Source of the DNA: Denticeps clupeoides
Lineage: Eukaryota; Chordata; Actinopteri; Clupeiformes; Denticipitidae
Assembly: GCF_900700375.1 (NCBI RefSeq)
Contig: NC_041711.1
Location: forward strand, 19,337,279 to 19,401,278
Length of the DNA stretch: 64,000 nucleotides
Direction of reading: 5' to 3'
In this document: piece by piece, positions 12,352-31,401 of the stretch
Layout of the letters: each line of letters begins with the position of its first letter
Numbering within the stretch: the stretch's first letter is position 1
Made by a program: the position numbers and the translations under genes
Notes under the pieces: model-generated
Databases searched by the model: none
What the model was told of the DNA's origin: nothing
What the model saw: only the letters and a program-made list of their open reading frames with translations

Positions 12352-13597
12352 TGATTCTTTATTTTTTTGTAGTGCAAAATTAAATAAAACTTTCAACTAG
12401 TGCATTGTTACACTTACACATATGTAAAAGTTGCTCCATAAAAGCTGCCCACGACTGTGACCCCCCAACTTTGTACTGAGTGGAAATGGGTTGTGGAAAC
12501 GCTGCAGATGGACAACCATTCAGAAAACAAGGCATTGTTCTTAGTGCATCATTACTGTCTAAAGACGCTTAGAAATAAAATAAAAAAATTAAATGATACA
12601 AAAATCTCTTTGAAATCCCAGACTATTCACTCATATCATAAAAAGCTGCTTCTCCACATTCTTTAGTTAACCACACTGTTAAGACTACACAATGGTCTTG
12701 CACAGAGCTGTATTATGGGTCAGATGGGTCCTGAACAGTGGGCCGAATCCAGAGTGTTATGTAGCAGTTATTAGCATAACGGCTCAGTATTAATGCCATT
12801 AACAGAACCCAAAAGCCCTATGCTGAACATGGGGCTTGTTTATATACCTGTGCCCTGGAGTTCATTAGCATATAAAACGGTGAACAGCAGTTGACTTAGT
12901 TGCAGATGCATGCCTAAACAGAAACGACCAAATTGAATTAATAAATGTACCACGAGCCAGAACATGTATGTTTCATGAGAATTATTTAATATTCAAAGTG
13001 ATCAATGAATAATTCAGTGGTGTGAAGGAAAAGACACCATGTCAGTCTGCAAATAGCTTTTTAAATGAACAGTAATAATGCAATCTGGCCCTTCTTAACA
13101 TAATATGCTTTGCATGCTGTAGGATCAGTGCAATCTGGCAAAGTGAAATCAATTTGCTTAAAGCACGGCACCCTGTAGAGAGCGTTAAGAACGTTTTTTT
13201 TCTTTCTTTGGGCCGCTGGCATTGGTTGCACATCCAAGCATTGTTGTGGCCTCAGGCTGAGGGTCAACTGCCACTGAGCAGTTGTAACATGATTACAACA
13301 CAACAGCTTACTTAATCACGCCTCTGTCTCATGGTGTTAGGATGCGGGAACAATACCCTAACTGGGGACAGAATAAAAATGCATTTAAAGTGGGACAAAA
13401 ACAAAGACATGACAAACCAACCAACATATATTACATATCTAAATATATATTTTTTTATAAACCACAAAATTCCAGAAATCAAGAGGCATCTTCCACAAGT
13501 TATGTTCCCTTTTCCCTTCTTGTCAGTGTCTCTAAATTACAGCCGTGTTTTTTTTTTGTTTTGTTTTTGAACGTTGATAAATCCTGAAGCTGGGCAG
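12352..13597 (-). other. ercc3 3' flank and probable 3' UTR
   Basis: AT-rich. A minus-strand AATAAA (TTTATT) occurs near 12358, next to the Tc1-like end, and others are absent closer to the stop, so the 3' UTR may be about 1.2 kb. No other gene is recognised. Confidence 0.35.
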
Positions 13598-21991
<8,394 letters not shown>

Positions 21992-22382
21992 GACGTTAGC
22001 GAGCGCTGACCCAGGAAATTTGCCCCAATTGCTCCGCGAACACCTGTTTGTTACAACAAATGTGACGATGCTGAAACAGCCATGATCACTCCTTGTTGTG
22101 ATCGAGCAAAACAACTACTTCCGGTTTCAATAAAAACAAAATAAAAGTTGCCTGCATGAAACTGCTTTTCAAGAACATTGTGTTTGTATTCTGTTGAGAA
22201 ATTTGCGGCAATTGCTCCGCGAACACCCGTTTTATTACAACAAATGTGACGATGCTAAAACAGCCATTATCGCTGCATAATGTGGTCGTGCAAAACAACC
22301 ACTTCCGGTTTCAATAAAAAAAAAAATAAAAGTCCAGTTTGAAACTGCTTTTCAAGAACATTGTATTTTTGTATCCTGTTGG
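21992..22382 (-). promoter_or_regulatory. ercc3 promoter containing a ~184-bp tandem duplication
   Basis: Two adjacent copies, about 22014-22197 and 22198-22382, share AATTGCTCCGCGAACACC, a TGTGACGATG (CRE half-site-like), AACAGCCAT, an ETS-type ACTTCCGG (22117-22124 and 22301-22308) and ACTGCTTTTCAAGAACATTG. The proximal copy begins about 23 bp above the ATG. Inference: the duplicated unit is the core promoter, with the ETS site the likely activator. The transcription start is not determinable. Confidence 0.7.
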
Positions 22383-22860
22383 GACTTCATATTAAGTATG
22401 TCCTATCAGTTTATCTTTTTTTTTAATACTCTGAGTGACAACAGTAGTACCTGCAGGGCTGCTTACTTTGAATTTAAACTCCCTTCTAGTTTTAGCCACA
22501 GCCTACCATTATTGTCTGTATTGAATGACTTCCAATGAACTGTTGTGAACTGTCTCTGATATACTTGTGTTTGGTGCGCATAGGTTATTCTCTTGTGATC
22601 AGTAAAGTATCTTATCAATGTATGGGGAATGTGAAGTATTATTTTCTTTATACCCAGTAAAATCTGCATATTCTGTGAGTTTGCATGGGTGTACCTAGAT
22701 ACAAAATGCATGCAAACTGTACATTTGTGTTCGTTCAGACCGTAGTCAAGTGGTTCTCTCTCCCGTGATTGAAAAATTCTGTGATAAGAATTTATGTGTA
22801 AATGCCATTGAATTATTCTGAAAACACGTGTTACATAATAATTGCATAACACTTCAGTTA
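22383..22860. other. spacer between ercc3 promoter and acd 3' end
   Basis: AT-rich; no gene or repeat family is recognised. The acd transcript is expected to end near 22850 given the poly(A) signal at 22873. Confidence 0.4.
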
Positions 22861-22872
22861 CAAAACAAAATC

Positions 22873-22878
22873 TTTAAT
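22873..22878 (-). terminator. acd poly(A) signal ATTAAA
   Basis: TTTAAT on the plus strand, about 55 nt downstream of the acd stop codon. This is the nearest hexamer variant. Confidence 0.5.
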
Positions 22879-22930
22879 AAGAAAACAAATTTACATGTAA
22901 TACATTCTTAGAAAAGAATAATCACTGAAT

Positions 22931-23031
22931 TTAGGTCTTTGTCACAGTCATGTCTCCATCCTGTTTTTCTGTGTATGAAGGTGACAAGTAACACACAGAC
23001 CATCGCATCACGTTTTCTGGAATCCTGCAAA

Positions 23032-23062
<31 letters not shown>

Positions 23063-24811
23063 ATAACAGTACACAGTCAAAAAATTACATTTAACTTAGG
23101 GAATAAAATATACACAATATAACTTTTTATTGTGAATCATCACTTTTTACTATTTATACCAAAGTGGAGTTATTGTGGTTTTTTTTAGCTTATAGCTGGA
23201 AATGTGTCTGCTGCACATAAATTCTCAGTTTAAGTTCCAAAGTAAGTGTTTTAAAATGAATGTAACCCACATACTTAAACTGACATAGTGCCATGGCAAC
23301 GTGGGCTGATGGTTTGTATCTATATGAGAACGAAGAACCATCTGGATGAATCTGAAAAACAGAGATGAGTAAAAAGCTGAAAACAGAGTAAAAGCAGTTG
23401 GGTTTAGAGCCCCTGCAGTGACAGTGTGGGAGAAAAACAACGTAACATACCCAGTTCTGTTGAACAGATGCGGCCAAAGTGGGTCGTTTGGGCCCATTTC
23501 CTTCATCATTGCTGCATCTGGTTTGCTGCATTATTGCCAACCACGTGGGAGGGCTTCCTGCAGCTCTGTCATCTTCCTCATCTTCCTCCAGCTCCTCTTG
23601 TGTTGACAGCTTTCTTTTGGAGTGTGAAGGGTTGCTCTGCAAGGAGAGTGGTTGCTGTCCACAGAGGAGGCTGATCTCGGCTTTCTCAGCCCCACTGCTG
23701 TTTAAAAGCTCCTTCTTGGTGCCGGTTGCCACCGGTAGTGACAGTGGCTGTGATCGGCTCTGTTCGCATGGGAGGGTGTCTGGTGTGTTTGAAGCTGAAA
23801 GGTTCTTGAGAGTGACAGAAGCTAACTGGTTCTGCTGTGGTTGGAGGTCCTCTGGTGTAGCTGAAACTGATGAGACGAATGAAATTGTGTTCAAGTGGGC
23901 AGATGTGGATCGGCTATGTGCCTGAAATAATATTCAGTTCAGCCTGTAAAATGACATACTGTCTGAAGCGGAAGAAGTCTCAAGCAACTCCACAGCTGGT
24001 TGAAACATGTCCCACTCACAAGCCTGACTCAAAATCCCAGTGTCGTGTGACACTTGGACAGAAAACAGGAGTCACAAAACATCAGCAGTCATGCCTTACA
24101 CATACAAATGGTTGCAAACAGGGAGAAAAGTAAATAATGAGTTTAGAGATCGTTTTACCCTGACTGAAGAATGGTCGGTTGTCTGCTAGACTATCACCAG
24201 ACAACAGTGTCTGGCTTGCTTCTTCTGTCTGCACAGCAAAGTTTTGGTCTGGCACAAGACCCAAGCCACTCTGAGTTTCACTACCACTGGATTCCACTGT
24301 CTCCTGGGCCTCTGGTCTTAAGAGGTGAGAGGCTGGAACAGAGAAACAGCCTTCTGCCTGCAATACGCACACAACAACTAATATAAAAAACAATCTATAT
24401 TAAATAAGGAGACCTTCACAGAAACAGATACCTTATAGAGTAGCCGATCCTGGTGCCAACCAGTAAGTGCAGTCACACTCTGTTCAGATGTCCCTGGCAT
24501 GTTCAATCTGTCAATGATTTCATTCTGCATCCCTGATATAATGTCATTCTGCCACATTCCCATTAGATTGGAAAGCTGGAATCCTGTAAATAAACAGCCA
24601 GGATCAGAAAAAAATTTAGATTGAGAAGGCAGGTTTGGTGTACTTTTTTTTAACGCCCATTTGCAACAAAGTGTGTGTTCATTTAGGTGAGAAGCACTAA
24701 CCTGCCTGGCTGCTTGAATTCTCGTTCAGCTGTGATCTGAAACAATTTGAGCAAACACACTTCCAGTATCACATTAAAGTTTTATGTGTGTGTGTATGTA
24801 TATGTGTATAT

Positions 24812-24873
<62 letters not shown>

Positions 24874-26466
24874 CAGGCCAAAAAAAACTTCAAAGCAGTA
24901 ATCAGAGCAAAGGGTGGCTATCTGGAAGAAACTAGAATATAAAATGTTTTCAGTTGTTTCACCTTTTTTTTTTTTTTTTTTACATAACTCCACATGTGTT
25001 CATTTACAGTTTTGATGCCTCCAGTGAGAAATATATATATGAGAGAGAGAGAGAAACAACCATTTGATTATTTTTTTCACCACGTTGTTGTGAATGTGGT
25101 AAATAATACTGGTACCATCTATGTTTGACTTAAATGCAAATATGAGACATTAGCTGGAACTTAAGCTTCACAGTTCTGTTTTATTCATTAAACTGGTTAC
25201 AATTTCCTTTACTTTATATGCTGTCCAGTGCAGAGATTGAAAGTTTCTGTCTCACCTCCAGGTTGTTTTGATCAGCTCTCTCACCGAGGGAAGTGTTGTG
25301 CTGGAACAAAACCAAAGAAAGGAGCAATAAATAGTGTAATGCCATGTGCTGTGGCATGTATCCCACGTGGGGTGTTTCCTACCAGCTTGGGGTGTGTTTA
25401 TGTACATTGCCCTGCCCCAAAGTACTAAGCTGGTTGACCGTCAAATAAAAATAGCAGCTCATCTGTGGAAGATAAACACAGTTACTCAACCCAGTGGTCA
25501 CCAAAAGAATCATTCAGCCAGTTTTACTGAGGATAAACTGAAACTGATTGTTGGTCATTAATATGACACATTACACATTGAAGAGAAGAAAGATAAAATT
25601 GTGCGTTGTCTGACACGTGACCCACCAGCTCAGGCTCCATATGGAAGTGTAGACTGAATTTTTGCACTGACACGATGGCATTCTCCAACCCAGTAAAGCA
25701 GTCTCTTTCTTCTAATCTGCCAAAAATAAGATCAGAAAACATACAAGCTTAAATCTATGAACTATTAATCAGAGAGGACAGCACAAGAGAAAGGCCATTT
25801 GACATATTTGCAAAGAACAGCCCTGGACACTGTCTTCCTGGAGACAGGAGCTAGTGTGGAGCTTTAAAACCGTACAATTTGCTGTCAGTGTTGTATAGAC
25901 GTGTTTTCATCCACTGCAGTGAAAGTGAAGTGATTGTCATTGTGAAACACTGCAGCACAGCACACGGTGAAACAACAAAACGTGTCCTCTGCTTTTAACC
26001 ATCACCCTTGGTGAACAGTGGGCAGCCATGACAGGCGCACGGGTAGCAAGGTGTGGGGGACCTTAGGATTCGGATCGGGATTCGAACCAGCAACCTTCTG
26101 TAGATACTGTTCTTAGTGACGTGATGTGGAATCCAGCGTGGAACCTGCTGTACTCACTCCTGCAGTCTCTCCCACGCTACGTCGGTGAGCAGTGCGGGCA
26201 TGAACACGACCCCGTCGGATAAAAACATCAGGCAAGCGGCGCCCTCGACACTCTGCGACTCCGTCAGCTCGCTGACCTGCAGACGACACGCGACACGGGG
26301 GTGACACGCTGAAACTTTCCCCTCCTCCCCGACCGACAGCACTTACGCCAACCACTTCGGCCTTCACGGGGAAATCCTGCACATTCTGGTCGGCCGGCGC
26401 GTAGCCGAGGACGAGACGCTCGACCCACCGCTCCGGCTTCGTCGGGAGCCTCCAACCTCCGCGCAT
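22931..26466 (-). CDS. acd: shelterin subunit TPP1/ACD (complete, 10 exons, ~452 aa)
   Basis: Telomere protein that joins POT1 to TIN2 and recruits telomerase. Exons: 26466-26347, 26276-26158, 25716-25615, 25300-25256, 24736-24702, 24583-24432, 24357-24159, 23866-23451, 23351-23275, 23024-22931; the total of 1359 nt is in phase. The N-terminal OB fold opens ERWVERLVLGYAP (human TPP1 has a similar IRELILGS start). An acidic WERLQELEERD segment sits where the TEL patch is expected. SSSQAGFQLSNLMGMW aligns with human SSNAGLSLSQLLDEM after the OB fold. The C-terminus, DGSSFSYRYKPSAH then KIPENVMRWSVCYL, matches the TIN2-binding end (human DGSAFQYEYEPP). Two borders are less sure: the donor at 25615 and the acceptor at 23866 (23860 is also in phase). 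Sequence identity is low overall, so the call rests on motif order. Confidence 0.88.
23033..23058. repeat. (CA)13 microsatellite at acd last-exon acceptor
   Basis: In sense orientation this is (TG)13, ending 8 nt before the last exon of acd, so it replaces most of the polypyrimidine tract. Confidence 0.95.
24784..24870. repeat. (TG)n/(CA)n microsatellite with inverted symmetry
   Basis: TGTGTGTGTGTATGTATATG is followed by TATACATACACATACA and a long CA run to 24870, so the tract can fold back on itself. It lies in an acd intron and abuts the Tc1-like fragment. Confidence 0.9.
24871..25031 (+). mobile_element. Tc1-like fragment (one end only)
   Basis: It starts GTACAGGCCAAAAAAAACTT right after the CA tract, keeps AGTAATCAGAGCAAAGGGTG and CATGTGTTCATTTACAGTTT, and lacks the far terminal repeat. 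Same family as 11830, 38354 and 59879, inside an acd intron. Confidence 0.8.
25923..26101 (-). repeat. tRNA-derived SINE, family B
   Basis: GTGATTGTCATTGTGAAACA, then CCATCACCCTTGGTGAACAG and a clear box B complement GGGATTCGAACC; the head end is truncated. It lies in the acd intron between 26158 and 25716. Confidence 0.85.
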
Positions 26467-26700
26467 CTCCCGCAGGTCACAAGAAACACCGCAGGTAGGA
26501 TGCGATGGAACAGAACGGCTAGTAGAAGTAGTACTACACCATTAAAAATCCAGCGAAAAGCGCGACACACTGACGTGGTGCCTCCCAACCTGTCGCACAG
26601 CATCCGCACATAGAGAAACTCTGAGCTGGCAGCGATTTTTTAAAAACTTGGTGCTCTTCCGTCACGCTTTCCGGTCTTGTCAAAATAAAAGTCCCCAATA
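26467..26700 (-). promoter_or_regulatory. acd 5' flank
   Basis: Short GC-rich region continuous with the CpG-rich first two exons (26150-26480). An ATG in another frame at about 26609 (MLCDRLGG) lies upstream and could be a short upstream ORF. The promoter is inferred from position. Confidence 0.4.
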
Positions 26701-27288
26701 GTAAAAAACAAAATCCAACTATTGTGTGTAATCAGAGAAAACAGGGCTAAAATAATTGAGTAAATTAATAAAAAAAAGACGCTTTTAGGAACACTAAAAC
26801 AAGTTTATTATTATTTTTTATTATAATTGCAGCTAATAAACTTACCAGTTTTTGCATTACACAGAATTTAAATATGCACTGGACATATTTACTGGCTTTA
26901 TTTAACAAATCCACCTCAACAAAGCATCTTTGTGCATTTCGAGTCAGGTTTATCTATATAATCTACATAGGTATTCAAATTTATGCTTACAAAAATAAAC
27001 TAAACAAGGAAAGGAAATAACAGATTTTTAAAAATTCAACACAAACATATGGAGAAAAAAAAAAGTTATATTGCAACATCAAATGGATTTGTTTACAGAT
27101 TCTGACAAAAATGTATGCTTCATTAATCAATCAATGTTGACATGCTTCAGTTAAAAATAGTTCAACATCAGGCCTCTTAACAAACATTAATATCATTCTG
27201 CTACCAACATCTCTGACAGAAGTGATTCCAACTCAGATAATTACTTTTCTGAAAGTGTCTTGGAAACCCATTAGCCCACTTCAACATT
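26701..27288 (-). other. wdr12 3' flank / 3' UTR
   Basis: Very AT-rich; only about 820 bp separate the acd ATG from the wdr12 stop, so the wdr12 3' UTR and acd promoter share it. No other gene is seen. Confidence 0.4.
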
Positions 27289-30200
27289 CTAGGCACCTGC
27301 ATCCGATAAACATGACGCATATCTGTAGGTGTATAACTTGTTGTCAGCTCCTCCACTCAGTATCATCTGCAGGGAAAAATGTTAAGTGGATGAGAGGGAG
27401 AAATCACGAGTGTTACAACTGTACAAAATGTAATGTAAAACACTTAAGCAAAAATCAAAGTACTGTATATACACACTCACCCCATTCTCAGTCCAATCTA
27501 CACACATCACTTTATCCTCATGGGCTGCTAGGTCATAGAGTGGGGCCTTACAGCTTCAGAAATTATGAGACAAAAACCTCAATTTTATAAAATGCACATC
27601 ATACAATGTTACATAATTAATAAGGTTGCAGGTACAAATCCTGAACCACCAAGGTGCCACTGAGCAAGGAAGTGTGATTGGTTAAAAGGAGAGGACATCG
27701 TTGTGTGCATCGTTTCACAAACCTTCTAGTGTCCCACAGCTTCACTATGTTATCCAGAGACCCCGACACCAGCTGTTGCTCCTGAAAGGGGGACCACTGT
27801 ACTGCAGTTACCCAGCCAGTGTGGGAGGTAAGAGAAAGGAGCACCAGAGAGCCATCTGAAAGAGTGAGAGAGAATAAAAAAATACAAAAAAAGGTTCAGA
27901 TAATGTAATAAATCTGAATCATGCCCAAACAATGTATTTGGTTGGTTTACCCTTAGAGCGTGGGTCCAGAAGTCGGATGTGTCTGTCTGTGCTCCCTGAT
28001 GCTAAACGGCGGCACAAAGGAGAATAGGCAATGCAATTGAACACCTTGCTGCCAGTCTGAGGATAAATAAAAGATAATCATGTCACACAACTTATCCACA
28101 TCTATGTAAGCATCAAACTAAGAGAAAGGTCAAATACTGAAATTAACTGCCTCACCAGGGTGCTCTTCTGACTCCCTGTTTCAGCATCCCACAGTCGAAT
28201 TGTGTGATCCCATGATGAACTGCAGATCTCTTCACCATCCTTCCACAAAATGCAGGAAACTGCCTCATTGTGACCTGACAGGGTCATAAGTGGTGTCTAA
28301 CAAAAAAAGGTACATCACAGAATCAATCATCTTCCTAATCCTGATTAACCTGTTTGACAATTAATCGCCTTATGAATCATTGTGGTTAATCCACCTTTAA
28401 GTCTTCGCCAACGCAAAAAGAAAAAAAAAAAAAAATCCACCAAAACCAAAGAGAATAGAGTGACCCACACGGACAAAGATGCTAAATGAAAAAATCCAGG
28501 ACCACAGGTCACCCATTTGCAGAGCTTGCAGAAAAAAAGTTGTGGCCAAAGGGGGGGTTACAGATTCTATGTGGGAGACTGGGAATGTGAAACCAGGACT
28601 ATTTCTCTGACTATAATCATACTACCAAAACTTCTAATCGTTGCAGCCCTGGTGCTGACTATAAAATGCAAGGGCCTTGGTTAAAATCAAGTAGTTAACT
28701 AGAGTAGTTACTTACTCTAGTTAACCCAAGCTGTTCAGTCTTCTGCTTCTTGCGGGGTCTGTTTGGTTCTTCAGCCTCATCCTCCTCCTCAGTTGGCACT
28801 GTGAAAATGAAAGAAAAAGAGAATTTGCCTTCAGAAAAAGCAGGGATCAACTCCAATCATCTACACATTCATGAAGCAGTTCTTACCTGCAGACCAAACC
28901 TTTAGCATTTTATCCCATGAACCACTGCAGAACTTAAAACACAAGTATGAAACAGTTGGTGAATCAGTTGTGCCATAATAACTAAGAAAATACTCATAAT
29001 TGCATCACTTGTTCATTCTCTGACCTTTGTCCTTGAAGGGTCAACAGCAATGGTGTCAACACTGCCTGCATGCCCTCGGCAACAGTGACGAGCCTTAATT
29101 TTGTTCCGCTCCAAGTTCCACTCCCACAGCAGCACAGTCTGGTCAAGAGACGCCGTGAGCAGGAGAGAATTCAGACCATCTGGAGAACAGAAGCGAAAAT
29201 GTTAAGAATCATTAAATGATAGTAAACAGTGTATATTAAAGGACTGGAATTATGAATTTGAGGTCCACTAGCCTCTCTTGATCCAGGCGACATCCTTTAT
29301 CACATCTGTATGTCCGGCGATGGTCATTGTGGGTTTCCCTTCCATAGACCAGATCCGTGCTGTTTTATCATAGGAGCCTGTCAGGATCCTGTACAGTTTC
29401 CACACATTATCATATATAATTCTAGTACACAACACACTTTTCAGACATGAAACTTTTACTCGTGTGCGAGAGTTGTGTGCTCATCATCGAACATGATAAC
29501 AGTCACCCCCCCAAGTTGCTTTTCTTTTCTTTGTCCCTCACCATTCAGAGTCTGCTTCCACAGAGCTGATCCAATCATCATGCATCACACACTCTTCAGG
29601 TTGTGGGGCTGTGAATTTTTCCACGTATTCGATCTCCACCACCTCTTCCTGCAAGACACAGACACGGCCATCTAAGGAAGGACGTGTGGAAAATATGCAC
29701 ATCTGACATGGATAAGTGGTAAGTGAGAGAAGTGATATTTACGGTAGAGATGCCCTCTGCCTCCATGTGGGTGGAGAGCGCGGTCCGCAGGAACTGGCCT
29801 TGGACCAGGAAGTCAAATTCGACATGGCCGTGGTGAGCTAGACACCAAAGAAACAGTTCATTTGACAAATCCAGCAAAGCTCCGTGCTTCAAAAGAATGA
29901 GTCCGATCTCTCACTACACACATTCATCTTTATCAGCAAATTAAAACGAAACGAACAAAAAGGCAGCTGCACTCAGAGACGTGTGTGGCGTGAACACAAT
30001 CATCTTTCACGTCAACTCACAGTTTTTCGTCTCCAGCAGCTTGTTGATGACATTACTCAGGTCGTGAACGTCGGCTGCTGCCGGGATAGAAAATGGCACG
30101 TCATCTACCGCGTATCTGTAAAAAAAAAATCCACGTTCGTGGGATAATACTTCAAATTTAATGCGTTGTGTGGTTAAAGAGGTTCGCTAGCTTGCTAAAT

Positions 30201-30415
30201 AGCAGACAATTTTAGGCAAACATTTGAGGTGAGGCAAGAGACCGCAAACAATAAAAAGTTTAGCTCTTTAAAACGTTAACAAGTTAAAATGAGCTAACGT
30301 GACAACATTACAGCGGCTTGTGCTGGCTAGGGAGTTATTCCGTCGCTGTTTACCAAGCATTTTCAGGTACTTACTTTTTATTTTCTGTGAAGAACCGTGC
30401 CTGCAATTGTGACAT
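27289..30415 (-). CDS. wdr12: ribosome biogenesis protein WDR12 (complete, 13 exons, 422 aa)
   Basis: Nucleolar PeBoW-complex subunit (with PES1 and BOP1) for 28S/5.8S rRNA maturation. Exons: 30415-30375, 30115-30021, 29837-29743, 29648-29542, 29388-29273, 29179-29025, 28932-28887, 28798-28716, 28296-28156, 28056-27951, 27855-27723, 27553-27481, 27366-27289; the sum is 1269 nt, and human WDR12 is 423 aa. The N-terminal NLE domain reads [19 protein letters not shown] and [14 protein letters not shown]. Seven WD40 repeats follow, with GH..D/E and WD ends such as [40 protein letters not shown] and [15 protein letters not shown] basic KKQK insert with an acidic run lies between repeats. One intron (donor at 29272) starts GC rather than GT. 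Confidence 0.97.
27623..27718 (+). repeat. SINE family B fragment
   Basis: GGTTGCAGGTACAAATCCTG, then CACCAAGGTGCCACTGAGCA and GGACATCGTTGTGTG. It lies in the 169-bp wdr12 intron between exons 27855-27723 and 27553-27481, ending 4 bp before the upstream exon. Confidence 0.72.
29271..29272 (-). other. non-canonical GC splice donor of wdr12
   Basis: Sense reading CAAGAGAG|GCTAGT. Protein continuity (WIKR then [15 protein letters not shown]) requires the cut here, and reading on meets TAG at once. The acceptor at 29180 is a normal CAG. Confidence 0.75.
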
Positions 30416-30720
30416 TTTAGACGACACACTAGTTCAAGTCGCTTATACCAATAAATTTCTTAATAAATATAACTGAACTGGGCCAGCGTGAAGATCACAG
30501 GACCATGTGGTCTCCGCGAAGGAGCAGACAGTGGTGTCGATCCCAGAAACGAGAGCAGACCGCTCTTTGCTCGACTGCTTTTGCCTCTTCATTCTTCTGT
30601 TTGCGTCCACGCTAGTCATTTAGTTAACATTGATGTGACGAAGCTTTTTATCTTTAGGATCCATCTAGTTCAGGTTTCATAACAGCTCCGATTAAGGCCG
30701 TTGCTGTTGTCGATCTCCTT
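30416..30720 (-). promoter_or_regulatory. wdr12 5' flank
   Basis: Region just above the wdr12 ATG; only modest CpG content. No TATA box is recognised. Promoter by position only. Confidence 0.35.
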
Positions 30721-31401
30721 GTCCTAAAGTTCTCTAGTTCTAAACTTTTGCGTAGAGTAGGGCAATAATTTCCTAATAAATCTAGTTCTGAAACCTAAAA
30801 CAGTGGCCTTGAAAAATCTTTCTCATTTTCAATGCTACGGTGCAGGCTAATCCTTTCATACTGAATGTAATTAACTCTTAGACCTAGTAGTAATGCTATG
30901 TCGAGTTCATTTATATTAATTTGGGACATGTATGAATTGTTAAAAACGAACACAATTACTCACATAATTTGCAAGCTGGTGAAACCACTAGACTGTTGTC
31001 TTATTCCAGCTCCCTGCCTGATGTACAGAAGTAATTTATTACAGACCAGTCTACCTAGGGCATAACTCTCATGTGTAAATAAAACGAGTGAGTGAGAATT
31101 AAATGCTTAAACAGATTCAATGGGGTGCGCACACACATCAGCTGTTTTTTTTCATCATTTTATTGTTTTTACTGAATGCATACAGTTGCATGTGAGGAGA
31201 TACCGATTTGCTTTTTTTTTCCGGTGTTCCAAACAAGATCAGCCATAAGATACTGTCTCACACAGAAGATGAAAAAAAAGGTGTGTAAAGGACCAGGTTG
31301 AATAAGAAGGTCAGATGGAATTCATTAAGATGAACAAATATTTATATGTTAAAAAAAAGGCCTGGATTTCCCTTGTGGTACAGTTCAAAGTTTCAAAACA
31401 T
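30721..31401 (-). other. ola1 3' UTR and spacer
   Basis: AT-rich. A minus-strand AATAAA lies at 31159-31164, about 240 nt after the ola1 stop, and probably ends the transcript. The remaining sequence to 30720 shows nothing recognisable. Confidence 0.45.
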
